From positions 434,001 to 498,000 of the forward strand of contig JAJPGZ010000002.1 of assembly GCA_021325495.1 (NCBI GenBank): a DNA stretch of 64,000 nucleotides, given 5' to 3'. The translations under genes were made by a program, and so were the position numbers. This DNA is from Spartobacteria bacterium (GTDB taxonomy: Bacteria; Verrucomicrobiota; Verrucomicrobiia; Chthoniobacterales; UBA10450). Of this stretch, positions 25,352-33,379 are shown piece by piece. Every line of letters begins with the position of its first letter. Position 1 is the first letter of the stretch. A model generated the notes under the pieces. That model did not search any database and was not told the origin of the DNA. It saw nothing but the letters and a program-made list of their open reading frames with translations.

Positions 25352-25395
25352 GGCGCTTTCCGCCGGTGTCGAAGGTGCTATTTTCCCTCGTAAAT

Positions 25396-25471
25396 GCCGG
25401 CATAGCTCAGTTGGTAGAGCAGCTGATTTGTAATCAGCAGGTCGTCGGTTCGAATCCGTCTGCCGGCTCCA
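25396..25471 (+). tRNA. tRNA-Thr (anticodon UGU)
   Basis: A complete 76-nt tRNA including encoded CCA (25469-25471). The acceptor stem GCCGGCA (25396-25402) pairs with TGCCGGC (25461-25467); the D arm is GCTCAGTTGGTAGAGC; the anticodon stem-loop GCTGA-TTTGTAA-TCAGC reads UGU (Thr, ACA codons); the T arm contains GGTTCGAATCC. It lies at the border between the mobile island and the chromosome, and the kinase gene on the opposite strand ends 5 bp after it. Confidence 0.97.
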
Positions 25472-25475
25472 GCAA

Positions 25476-27308
25476 CTAATTGCTCTTCTTCTTTTTCGCC
25501 GGACTCGGTTCGGCATGAGCGCCAAACAGATGTTTGAAGCTGTTGCCGAGTTTATCGAGTCCGCTTGGCGTCGGCGTTGGTTTCGGCTTCGATGAAGCGC
25601 TCGAGCGCAGTTGAAACGCGACCATCGCGTCAGTGGTCCCATCGATCGTGACCGTCTTGGTGCGTTTGGGATAATCCGGGTGACGCGCGGCCAGAGTTTG
25701 TTTGCCTAACGGAAGATCGACAGTGAGCGGCGTGATGCCTAACGAGTGTTCGCCGAGGAAAATCTCCGCGCCATCGGGCGTGCTGGTGATGGTGGCGCTG
25801 CCATGCGGAAAAGTGTAATCGACCGGCACGTTTTCGCCGTTGTGCACGGCGATCTCGGCGCGATCGTCCGGCCAGCCGTCGTTGTGGAAAAACAATGTGT
25901 AACGACCGGGCGAAAGATCGTCGATCGTCGCCGGCGTGGTTCCGCTGCGCAGTGGAATGCTCCCCGGCGGTGTCTTGCTCGCGATCACGCCCGGGTAAAG
26001 GGAGTAGGTCGCGCCGGTCGGTGTGCTCGTTAGGTTGAGGGTCGCGTTAGTGGTCTTCGACGCGACTGTCATCGGCGTTGCCGTTGCTACTGCAGTTGCT
26101 TCTGGCGAAGGCGCGCTCAGCGCTTCGAATGTGAGTTTAGTCGGCACTTTTACTACTGCGGGAGGCTGCTCCGGTTCGGCCTTGTGCTGCGGCGTCGCGG
26201 ACGCCGCCGGTGTGGATCGCACTTCCAGCGCGTAACCGACCGGTTCCGATTGTTTCTCTTTCGCAAAGGTAGTTGTCGATCTTTCATGCGGCCGGCTGAT
26301 CAAATGCGTGGCGATAACGAGGGCCGCGCCGCCGCCGACCAATGCCGCAATGCGTTGCACCTTTTCTTGTTTCCAAAACGGCGGCCCTTTCGGCTCGCTC
26401 TTCAAGCGAAGCGGTCCGCCAAGTCGCAACTTGCGCGCGACATCAGCCGCGCTGCGCGGGCGATGGTCGGCATTTTTCGCAAGGCAGGCCGCGAGCGTCT
26501 CCTCCCAATGTTTCGGGATCGGCTCGCCTTTGATTTCAAATTTCTCCCGACGCTGCGCAATTGTCGGCGCCACAACTTCACGCACCTGCGAAGCGACATC
26601 GCCGCCGTAAAACGGCGGTTTGCTCGAGAGCATTTCAAAGAGCGTTGCGCCGAGTGCGTAAATGTCGTCGGCCGGCGCCGGATCCTCGCCGAGCATCTGT
26701 TGCGGGCTCATGTAATTGAGCGTCCCGCTCGAAGTCTGCACGCTAACGCAACGCATCGACTCGCGCAGAGTGCATGCGATTCCGAAATCAGTGATCTTCA
26801 ATTCCGAGCGGCTGTTCACCATCAGGTTCGACGGTTTCAGGTCGCGATGAATTACGCGCGCCGAGTCATGCGCATAAGTGAGCGCATCACATAACGACGC
26901 TACCCAGGGCTCGAGTTCGCGCACTTCGAAGCAGCGCGACGGCTTTTGTACGCGCAGATGCGACAGGGTCGAGCCATCGACATATTCCATCGAGATGGCG
27001 GCGGCCGTTTCGTCTTCCACGAAATCGAAAATGCGGACGATGTTGGGGTGCGTCAGGAGTAAACTTTTTCGCGTCTCGCGTTTTAGATCTTCTTTCGCCG
27101 ACGCGTCGAACGAGACGGCATCGGGGACAAGTTTCAGCGCGACCAGGCGATCGAGCCGGTCGTCACGCGCAAGCCACACGATGCCCATGCCTCCGCGGCC
27201 GAGGACTTTTTGCAGAGTGAAGCGCTTGAACAATTGCGCCCCGCCGACTACTCCGCGCTGCGTCTGTCCGTTTTGCGACTCCTCGTCCTCCGAGCAATAG
27301 ACTTGCAT
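25476..27308 (-). CDS. Ser/Thr protein kinase with membrane helix and PEGA repeats
   Basis: A protein of about 610 residues. The ATG at 27308 (MQVYCSEDEES) is chosen because the frame upstream would overlap the divergent FHA gene. The kinase domain has the glycine loop GRGGMG, VALKLV (ATP Lys), HRDLKPSNLM, DFG and GTLNYMSPQQ in the activation segment. A single membrane helix (IAALVGGGAALVIATHLIS, about residue 325) leads to a Thr/Ala/Pro-rich linker and two PEGA-type repeats (LNLTSTPTGATYSLYPG, then ATITSTPDGAEIFLGEHSLGITPLTVDLPLGKQTL). PEGA repeats in such kinases are extracytoplasmic. The divergent FHA-domain cyclase is a likely phospho-dependent partner. Two copies of the 10-mer lie inside (25713, 26274). 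Confidence 0.92.
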   Translation of the reverse strand: MQVYCSEDEESQNGQTQRGVVGGAQLFKRFTLQKVLGRGGMGIVWLARDDRLDRLVALKLVPDAVSFDASAKEDLKRETRKSLLLTHPNIVRIFDFVEDETAAAISMEYVDGSTLSHLRVQKPSRCFEVRELEPWVASLCDALTYAHDSARVIHRDLKPSNLMVNSRSELKITDFGIACTLRESMRCVSVQTSSGTLNYMSPQQMLGEDPAPADDIYALGATLFEMLSSKPPFYGGDVASQVREVVAPTIAQRREKFEIKGEPIPKHWEETLAACLAKNADHRPRSAADVARKLRLGGPLRLKSEPKGPPFWKQEKVQRIAALVGGGAALVIATHLISRPHERSTTTFAKEKQSEPVGYALEVRSTPAASATPQHKAEPEQPPAVVKVPTKLTFEALSAPSPEATAVATATPMTVASKTTNATLNLTSTPTGATYSLYPGVIASKTPPGSIPLRSGTTPATIDDLSPGRYTLFFHNDGWPDDRAEIAVHNGENVPVDYTFPHGSATITSTPDGAEIFLGEHSLGITPLTVDLPLGKQTLAARHPDYPKRTKTVTIDGTTDAMVAFQLRSSASSKPKPTPTPSGLDKLGNSFKHLFGAHAEPSPAKKKKSN

Positions 27309-27378
27309 CCGAACGCCGGAAAAAGCAGAGGGCGTGCCCTTGACGCAGCGTGGCATGCGTTCGGCTTGAGCAAAGGCG

Positions 27379-28254
27379 ATGAGAAACGGCACCCTCGCCG
27401 CCTGGCTCGACGTAGGCGATCAACATTTCCCGTTGATCGGCAAGACGTGCTCCCTCGGCCGGGCCAAGGACAGCAACGTCGTCTTTGCGTCGCCGAAAGT
27501 ATCTCGCCGACACGCGATCGTGCATGCTCAGGGAGGCAGCGAGTTTTCTCTTGTCGATCTTGGCAGCAGCAACGGCACGCACGTGAATGGTCGCCGCGTC
27601 ATCGCGCCGGTGGTGCTGCATGACGGCGACATCATCCAGATCGGCGAACAAAACGTAATCTTTCGGCTCGAGCAGGATTCGTTAGGGGGCGACGAAATTT
27701 ACGTTACGCAAAGTCAGATGACCGTGCGCGACGTGAATGAGTTGACCTGTTGGTTTCTGCTTCTCGACATCAAAGATTTTGTGCAGTTGAGCGGTGAGCT
27801 GCAGACGGAAGAATTGGCGCGGCTAGTTGGCTCGTGGCTGGCGGAATGCCGACGCGTGATCGAAGAACACGGCGGCACGCTGAGCAAATTTCTTGGCGAT
27901 GGCATGCTCGTTTATTGGGACGTGCGCTTTGCCGAAGCCTCGAATGTGGCCGCGGCCTTGCAGGTTCTGTGTGGAATGCAGGCGCAAGGCCGTCCGGCGT
28001 TTCGTTGGGCTTTGCATTTCGGTTCCGCCGTCTTCGGCGCCGCCGCCGCGCCCGGGGAAGTGAGTGCGCTCGGTCAGGACCTGAATTTTCTCTTTCGCAT
28101 CGAACGCGTGGCTGCGACCAACAAATTCCCCTGCGTCATCAGCGCGGCAGCTCGTGAGAATCTCAGCGGACACATCAATGGAAAACCGCTCGGCGTTTTC
28201 ATGATTAAAGGCCTCGAAGGCGAACACCCGCTCTTCGGTTGCGAGAACGAGTAG
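27379..28254 (+). CDS. FHA domain plus class III nucleotidyl cyclase
   Basis: A 291-residue cytosolic protein. Residues about 20-95 form an FHA phosphothreonine-binding domain (CSLGRAKDSNVVF, VSRRHAIVH, LVDLGSSNGTHVNGRRV). Residues about 125-280 form an adenylate/guanylate cyclase catalytic domain with metal-binding Asp candidates in LLLDIKDFVQLS and KFLGDGMLVYW, and ALGQDLNFLFRIERVAATNK in place of the usual N..AaR segment. It diverges from a Ser/Thr kinase and converges on a histidine kinase carrying a cyclic-nucleotide-binding domain. That layout suggests the product cNMP is read by the neighbour and that the kinase controls the cyclase through the FHA domain. Activity and base preference are not shown by sequence alone. 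Confidence 0.9.
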   Translation: MRNGTLAAWLDVGDQHFPLIGKTCSLGRAKDSNVVFASPKVSRRHAIVHAQGGSEFSLVDLGSSNGTHVNGRRVIAPVVLHDGDIIQIGEQNVIFRLEQDSLGGDEIYVTQSQMTVRDVNELTCWFLLLDIKDFVQLSGELQTEELARLVGSWLAECRRVIEEHGGTLSKFLGDGMLVYWDVRFAEASNVAAALQVLCGMQAQGRPAFRWALHFGSAVFGAAAAPGEVSALGQDLNFLFRIERVAATNKFPCVISAAARENLSGHINGKPLGVFMIKGLEGEHPLFGCENE

Positions 28255-28263
28255 TTGTCGATC

Positions 28264-29427
28264 TTACGCCGGCGCGGGGATATCGATCGTGAATGTCGTG
28301 CCGCGTTCACTGCTGCTCACGGTGATCGTTCCGCCATGCGCTTCGACCACCGCTTTGCTGATCGGGAGACCGAGGCCAGTGCCGTTCGTTTTTCCGTGCG
28401 TCATGAACGGCTCGAAAATGCGCGGCAGAATTTCGGCCGGAATTCCCGGTCCGGTGTCGGAAAGTTCGAACCGCACTTGTGCGTCGATCTTCCGCACGAT
28501 TAATCGCACGATGTTGCCCTCTTTCGGACCAATTGCCTCGCGTGCGTTGCGAATGAGATTTGCGAACACCCGCAAAAGACGATGTCGATCTACGTGTAAC
28601 AGACCGTCGTAAAGCATCTCCACCCGCACATCGATAAACGGACGGCAACGCGCGAAGTCGGGCTCGAGTTGACGCAAAAATTCCGACACGCCGACGTTTT
28701 GCAGATTGAGCTGGGTTTTGCCGCGAGTGAAATCGAGCAGCTCTTTCGTCATCGCCTCCATCTTCTCGACCGCGTCGCGAATCAGGCCCGACATTTTGCT
28801 CGTCAGCTCATCGTGCAACGTCGCGCGCATCACTTCGCACGCGCCGCGAATGCACATGATCGGATTGTTCATGTCGTGCATAACTGCGCCGATGGTCGAG
28901 CCGAGCAACGCCAACCGCTCGTTCCGCATCATCTCTTCGATGAATTTTTGATTGTTGTCGCGCAAACGCCGCGTGATCGAGCGCGTGAAATTGTTCAGCA
29001 CTTCATGCGGCGCCAGACGCAGGAGCAGGTCCCAGCCTTCACGATCGATTCGGCCGAGCGTGACCGCTTCGACGGCAGCCGCCTGCGCCGAACGTTTGCC
29101 GCTGTCCACCAGCGCCATCTCGCCGAAAAAGTCGCCCGCCAGCAAAAACGCTAGCGTTTCCTGCTGGCCGGCGCGGCCGCGTTTTGAAATTTTGACCGAG
29201 CCTTCGCCGATGAGAAACATCGAATCGCCCGGCTCATCTTCTGCGAAAATCACTTCGCCCGGCTCGCAATGGACGATGTCGATCTTGCGCTGCATTTGCG
29301 CATGGACCGTTTCCCTGATCCCGCGCAAGAGCTCGTTCTCGCGAACTAGCCGCTGAATGTCTGCCGGCGCGCGCCGCGGTCTTGCCTTGGCGTTGGGGGA
29401 AATGTCGATGACGTTATGCGGCTGCAT
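28264..29427 (-). CDS. Cyclic-nucleotide-binding sensor histidine kinase
   Basis: A 387-residue soluble protein. The N-terminal cNMP-binding domain (residues about 45-160) shows IVHCEPGEVIFAEDEPGDSMFLIGEGSVKIS and the phosphate-cassette-like FFGEMALVDSGKRSAQAAA. The kinase core has the H box MHDMNNPIMCIRG (His about residue 203), N box NLIRNAREAI, G1 DTGPGIP, F box FEPFMTHG and G2 GTGLGLPISKAV. There is no membrane segment. It could be switched by cAMP or cGMP from the adjacent FHA-cyclase. No response regulator is adjacent. Its TAA stop overlaps a 10-mer copy at 28256-28265. Confidence 0.92.
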   Translation of the reverse strand: MQPHNVIDISPNAKARPRRAPADIQRLVRENELLRGIRETVHAQMQRKIDIVHCEPGEVIFAEDEPGDSMFLIGEGSVKISKRGRAGQQETLAFLLAGDFFGEMALVDSGKRSAQAAAVEAVTLGRIDREGWDLLLRLAPHEVLNNFTRSITRRLRDNNQKFIEEMMRNERLALLGSTIGAVMHDMNNPIMCIRGACEVMRATLHDELTSKMSGLIRDAVEKMEAMTKELLDFTRGKTQLNLQNVGVSEFLRQLEPDFARCRPFIDVRVEMLYDGLLHVDRHRLLRVFANLIRNAREAIGPKEGNIVRLIVRKIDAQVRFELSDTGPGIPAEILPRIFEPFMTHGKTNGTGLGLPISKAVVEAHGGTITVSSSERGTTFTIDIPAPA

Positions 29428-31258
29428 GGGGACGTCCGATTCAGAGCACCAAACATACCGGCGCGATTTACCATTTCGGATCGGAATTTGCCTCGGCTTG
29501 ATTGCGCTCGTCGCGGCCGTCTTCGGCCAAACGCGGCATCACCAGTTCATCAACTACGACGACCCGCTCTACGTTTTGCAGAATCCGCACATTCTGGGCG
29601 GGGTCACGTGGCCGAGCCTCCGTTGGGCGTTCACACACGTGCATTCGCAAAACTGGCACCCGCTCACGTCGATCTCGCACATGCTCGATTGCCAGATTTT
29701 CGGGCTCAATGCCGGAGCGCATCACATGATCAATGTGCTGCTGCACGCGATCGCGTCGGTTTTGCTTTTTCTCTTTCTCGCGCGGACCACGAAGTCGCTT
29801 TGGCCAAGCGCGTTCGTCGCCGCCGTGTTCGCGATTCATCCGTTGCGGGTCGAATCGGTCGCGTGGATCGCCGAACGCAAAGACGTCCTGAGCGGCCTCT
29901 TTTTCATGCTCACGCTCTTGGCCTACGCGCGTTATGTGCGTGCGCCTTCGCTCGCGCATTACGTGACGATGTCGATCTTGCTCGCATGCGGTTTGATGTC
30001 GAAGCCGATGCTCGTGACTACGCCGCTGGTCCTGTTGCTTCTCGATTATTGGCCCTTCGCAAGATCGACATGGTGGAAGCTGGTCGTCGAAAAAATACCG
30101 CTCTTTGCGCTCTCGTTAGGCTCCGTCGTCGCTACGCTGCTCGCGCAGAACTTCGCGCTCGGCTCGGTGGAAATGCTTCCGCTTTCAGACCGCGTCTCGA
30201 ACGCGATCGTCAGTTATGTCGAGTACATCGGGCAAATGTTTTGGCCGCGCGATCTCATTCCGTTTTACATCCACCCCGAAAATCGATTGTCGATCTTACA
30301 AGTCGCGGGCGCGCTTCTCCTGCTCATCGCCATCACGGTCGCGGCGTTCGTTAGGCGAAAACAAAATCCGTATCTGCTCGTCGGCTGGCTTTGGTATTTG
30401 ATCATGCTCGTGCCGGTCATCGGCATCGTGCAGGTCGGACTACAGGGTCACGCCGATCGTTACACTTATCTGCCGCAAATTGGTCTCTACATTGCGTTGA
30501 CGTGGCTGGTCGTTGACCTAACGAAGTCGCGCGCAATCATTCTCGCGCCCGCCGGGGTCGCGGCGGTGATGACATTGTCGATCTTATCGTGGAAGCAAAC
30601 GACGCATTGGCGCGACACCGAATCGCTCTGGAGTTATACCTTGAGCATCACGCCGCAGAGCGACGTCGCGCATACCGGTCTCGCCGGCATTTTGTTCGCG
30701 CAGGGAAAGATCGACGAAGCGATCGAGCATTACCGGCGCGCCGTCGCGACGCGAGCTGGAAATTCCGGCGCGCAACATGGTCTCGCCGCCGCGCTCGAGA
30801 AACAACACAAAGTCGACGAAGCGATCGAGCATTACGAAAAGGCGCTCGAGCTCCAGCCCGATAACGTCGAGGCGAGTAACGCGCTCGCGCTTTTACTGGT
30901 GCATCGCGGCGATTACGCCGGCGCGATTCGCTGGTGGGAAAATACGTTGCGTTACGAAACCGAGGATGGAAACGCTTTGAACAATCTCGCGTGGATGCTC
31001 GCGACCTGCGCGGATCGACAACTGCGCAATCCATCGCGCGCGGTCGAACTGGCGGACCATGCGAACCGATTGGCCGAAGGTAAAAACGCGGTGGTGCTTC
31101 GCACGCTGGCCGTGGCATACGCGCAAGATCGACAATTCGATCAGGCAATCACGACGGCCGAGCGCGGCGTGCAAATCGCGGTAACCAACGTGCAAACGTC
31201 CATCGCGGACGATTTGCGCCGGTACATCGACATGTTCAAGCGCGGCGAAGCGCCGTGA
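29426..31258 (+). CDS. Multi-pass membrane protein with TPR repeats (TMTC/glycosyltransferase-like)
   Basis: A 610-residue protein; the ATG at 29426 overlaps the divergent histidine kinase start by two bases. The N-terminal 370 residues contain about ten membrane helices with conserved-looking loops (FINYDDPLYVLQNP, SQNWHPLTSISHMLDCQIFGLNAGAHH, FAIHPLRVESVAWIAERKDVLSG). This is the pattern of PMT/GT-C-like TMTC proteins, where an acidic pair (here DD) sits in the first loop. The C-terminal part has about four TPR repeats (AHTGLAGILFAQGKIDEAIEHYRRA, GLAAALEKQHKVDEAIEHYEKALEL). It may glycosylate exported proteins; the substrate is unknown. Confidence 0.85.
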   Translation: MGTSDSEHQTYRRDLPFRIGICLGLIALVAAVFGQTRHHQFINYDDPLYVLQNPHILGGVTWPSLRWAFTHVHSQNWHPLTSISHMLDCQIFGLNAGAHHMINVLLHAIASVLLFLFLARTTKSLWPSAFVAAVFAIHPLRVESVAWIAERKDVLSGLFFMLTLLAYARYVRAPSLAHYVTMSILLACGLMSKPMLVTTPLVLLLLDYWPFARSTWWKLVVEKIPLFALSLGSVVATLLAQNFALGSVEMLPLSDRVSNAIVSYVEYIGQMFWPRDLIPFYIHPENRLSILQVAGALLLLIAITVAAFVRRKQNPYLLVGWLWYLIMLVPVIGIVQVGLQGHADRYTYLPQIGLYIALTWLVVDLTKSRAIILAPAGVAAVMTLSILSWKQTTHWRDTESLWSYTLSITPQSDVAHTGLAGILFAQGKIDEAIEHYRRAVATRAGNSGAQHGLAAALEKQHKVDEAIEHYEKALELQPDNVEASNALALLLVHRGDYAGAIRWWENTLRYETEDGNALNNLAWMLATCADRQLRNPSRAVELADHANRLAEGKNAVVLRTLAVAYAQDRQFDQAITTAERGVQIAVTNVQTSIADDLRRYIDMFKRGEAP

Positions 31259-32584
31259 CTAAAACTGCGAACGAAACGGTAACGCCAGCCACTCGGTCGT
31301 GCGCTCCATCAGGGAGCGATCCTTGAATTGTTGCAAGGTGTACTCGCGCGCCCGCGACAAATCTTTTTCGAAGCTCGCTTCCATCTCGTGTCCAAATTTT
31401 TCGTCGTAAATGACAACGTCGAGCTCCTCGTTAATTTCGGACGAGCGCGCGTCGAAGTTCGACGAACCGATCATCGAGAACATTCCGTCGATCACCATCG
31501 ACTTCTCGTGGATCATCGTCGGCTGGTATTCGAAAATCTTAACGCCGCCTTCGAGCAACTTTCCGTAAGCGGTGCGGCCGGCGGATTTCGTCAACGGTTG
31601 ATCGTTTTTCGGCCCGGGCAAAAGAAGGCGCACATCAACATGTCGATCTACCGCCCTAACGAGTTGCTCGACCTGGTCGTTCGTCGGAGTGCAATACGCG
31701 TTCGTGATCCAGATGCGTTTGGTCGCGGCGGTGAAGGCGACGGCTTGCAGAAGCGGGACCGGCGCCATCGAAAATGATCGCGAGGTGACGACCTGCGCTT
31801 TCAAATCGGCGACCGAATCAAGTTCAGGAAACTGACCGGCGCCGGTCAGCGCCTCGCCGAAAGCCTTGATCCAATGTTCCTGAAACGCCGCCTGCATATT
31901 CGCGACGAGCGGCCCCTGAATGCGAATTTGCGCGTCGCGCCAATGTTTTTCGTCCTGCGCGTGGCCCGACCATTTCTCGGCGAAGCCGGCGCCGCCGGTG
32001 AATCCGATTTTTCCATCGACCACCAGAATGCGCCGGTGCGTGCGGCGATTCGTTCGATCGACCCGCCACGAATGCGTTGGATGATAATAAGCGAATTTGC
32101 AGCCGGCTTGTTTCATCATTCGCACGTCGGAATTATTCAGGCGCCACCCTGAGCCGATGCCATCAAGTAACACGCGCACTTCGACGCCGTTGCGCGCGCG
32201 TTCGGAGAGCGCGTCACGAAATTGCAGCCCGACCTCATCCGAATAAAGAATGAAAGACTCGAAGTTGATCGTGTTTTTCGCAGCGCGAATGGCATCGAGC
32301 ATCGCGGGAAAATAGGCGTCGCCGTTTTGCAGGATGTCGATCTTGTTGCCGGTCACGAGATTCGGATCGGACAAGGCCAGGGCCGAGCCGATGAATTCCG
32401 GATCGCTCACCGCGAAGGTGTGCTCAAAGTGATACGGAATGGTGTGACGCCGAATGAAGAAAATGCAGAACAACGAAATGATTCCGAGAAAGAACGCGGT
32501 TAGACCGATCCAATCGCCGATGGTCAATTTCCAAAGCGGATCGTTCAGCCAATGCGACGCGCGGGCACGTTTTCTTTTTGCCAT
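31259..32584 (-). CDS. Cardiolipin synthase-like phospholipase D family protein
   Basis: A 441-residue protein with an N-terminal membrane helix (WIGLTAFFLGIISLFCIFFI) and two PLD half-sites. The second is canonical (HEKSMVIDGMFSMIGSSN, HxKxxxxD). The first reads HRRILVVDGKIGFTGG, so the HKD Lys is replaced by Arg; this is visible in the DNA (32020-32045 region). Cardiolipin synthases join two phosphatidylglycerol molecules in the inner membrane. The length and the FESFILYSDEVGLQFRDAL segment fit the Cls family. Whether the Arg form is fully active is open. It is followed by the ABC transporter genes on the same strand, four bases upstream. Confidence 0.85.
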   Translation of the reverse strand: MAKRKRARASHWLNDPLWKLTIGDWIGLTAFFLGIISLFCIFFIRRHTIPYHFEHTFAVSDPEFIGSALALSDPNLVTGNKIDILQNGDAYFPAMLDAIRAAKNTINFESFILYSDEVGLQFRDALSERARNGVEVRVLLDGIGSGWRLNNSDVRMMKQAGCKFAYYHPTHSWRVDRTNRRTHRRILVVDGKIGFTGGAGFAEKWSGHAQDEKHWRDAQIRIQGPLVANMQAAFQEHWIKAFGEALTGAGQFPELDSVADLKAQVVTSRSFSMAPVPLLQAVAFTAATKRIWITNAYCTPTNDQVEQLVRAVDRHVDVRLLLPGPKNDQPLTKSAGRTAYGKLLEGGVKIFEYQPTMIHEKSMVIDGMFSMIGSSNFDARSSEINEELDVVIYDEKFGHEMEASFEKDLSRAREYTLQQFKDRSLMERTTEWLALPFRSQF

Positions 32585-32587
32585 TTG

Positions 32588-33379
32588 TTAGGCCGGGGCC
32601 GTCCCGGCGAAGTGAAGATGCTCGAGAATGTTGCTGCGCAAACGCAGGAACGCTTCGCTGCTGCGATCGCGCGGTCGTGAAAGGTCGATGTCGATCTTGC
32701 GTTCGATCCGGCCCGGAGTCGGCGTCATGATCATGATGCGATCGCTCATGTAAATCGCTTCGTCGATATCGTGCGTGACGAGCAACATGGTAGTGCGTCG
32801 CGCCTGCCACAGCCGCAACACTTCATCCTGCATTTGCATGCGAGTGAAGGCGTCGAGCGCGCCGAGCGGTTCGTCCAAGAGCAGAACTTTGGGATGATTG
32901 ATGAGCGCGCGCGCGAGCGCAGCCCGCTGCGCCATTCCGCCGGAAAGATGATGCGGATAGGCGTTGGCGAATGTTTCGAGACGGACCAATCGCATGAAGT
33001 CGTCCACCTCGGCGCGTTTTTCGCGCAATAATCCGCGCGCGACTAAACCCGCTTCGATATTGCGGCGAACGGTCAGCCACGGAAAAAGATTTGGATCCTG
33101 GAAGACGAGACCGCGTTCGGCGCTCGGGGCGGTGATCGGCTCGGAACCAATTGTGAGCTCACCCGAATCCGGCGTGTCCAAGCCAGCGATGAGCCGGAGC
33201 AGCGTTGATTTTCCGCAACCGCTCGGACCGATCAGCGCGACCAGTTCACCGGGCGCGAGTGAAAGAGAGATGTCGATCAAAGCAAGGCGGCGCGTAAGCG
33301 GATCATCGGGCGCGGCGAAACTTTTGGAGATCCCGCGCAGCGAGAGCGCCGCGGGTTCGGTTTGAGCGAGCGTTACCAT
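32588..33379 (-). CDS. ABC transporter ATP-binding protein (SsuB/TauB/NrtD type)
   Basis: A 263-residue ATPase with Walker A GPSGCGKST (about residue 53), Q-loop LVFQDPNLFPW, signature LSGGMAQRAALARAL, Walker B VLLLDEPLGALD and the H-loop LLVTHDIDEAIYMSDRI. The wording of these motifs matches importers for nitrate, taurine, aliphatic sulfonates or related small molecules. It overlaps the permease by seven bases and forms an operon with it and with a substrate-binding lipoprotein (32588-35586). Confidence 0.92.
   Translation of the reverse strand: MVTLAQTEPAALSLRGISKSFAAPDDPLTRRLALIDISLSLAPGELVALIGPSGCGKSTLLRLIAGLDTPDSGELTIGSEPITAPSAERGLVFQDPNLFPWLTVRRNIEAGLVARGLLREKRAEVDDFMRLVRLETFANAYPHHLSGGMAQRAALARALINHPKVLLLDEPLGALDAFTRMQMQDEVLRLWQARRTTMLLVTHDIDEAIYMSDRIMIMTPTPGRIERKIDIDLSRPRDRSSEAFLRLRSNILEHLHFAGTAPA

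Larger units (their letters stand above)
1..25395. mobile_element. Integrated mobilizable metal-resistance island (right part)
   Basis: The segment combines heavy-metal resistance cargo (1 to about 17430) with a mobility block: coupling protein, ParA-like ATPase, hairpin-rich oriT candidate, MobF relaxase, excisionase-like HTH protein and tyrosine integrase (17497-25120). It ends beside a tRNA-Thr gene, a usual target for tyrosine integrases. The host-specific 10-mer AAGATCGACA, present about 1.7 times per kb to the right, was not found here, which independently supports foreign origin. The left end is outside the window. The exact right end is uncertain: the integrase lies on the 5' side of the tRNA, whereas most such elements sit on the 3' side. 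No T4SS mating-pair genes are visible, so it may depend on another element for its secretion channel. Confidence 0.65.

Noticed and set aside
25121-25642. Open minus-strand frame extending the integrase across the tRNA gene
   Set aside because: The translated piece over the tRNA (QTDSNRRPADYKSAALPTEL) is the well-known spurious antisense translation of tRNA genes. The ATG at 25120 fits the integrase N-terminus.
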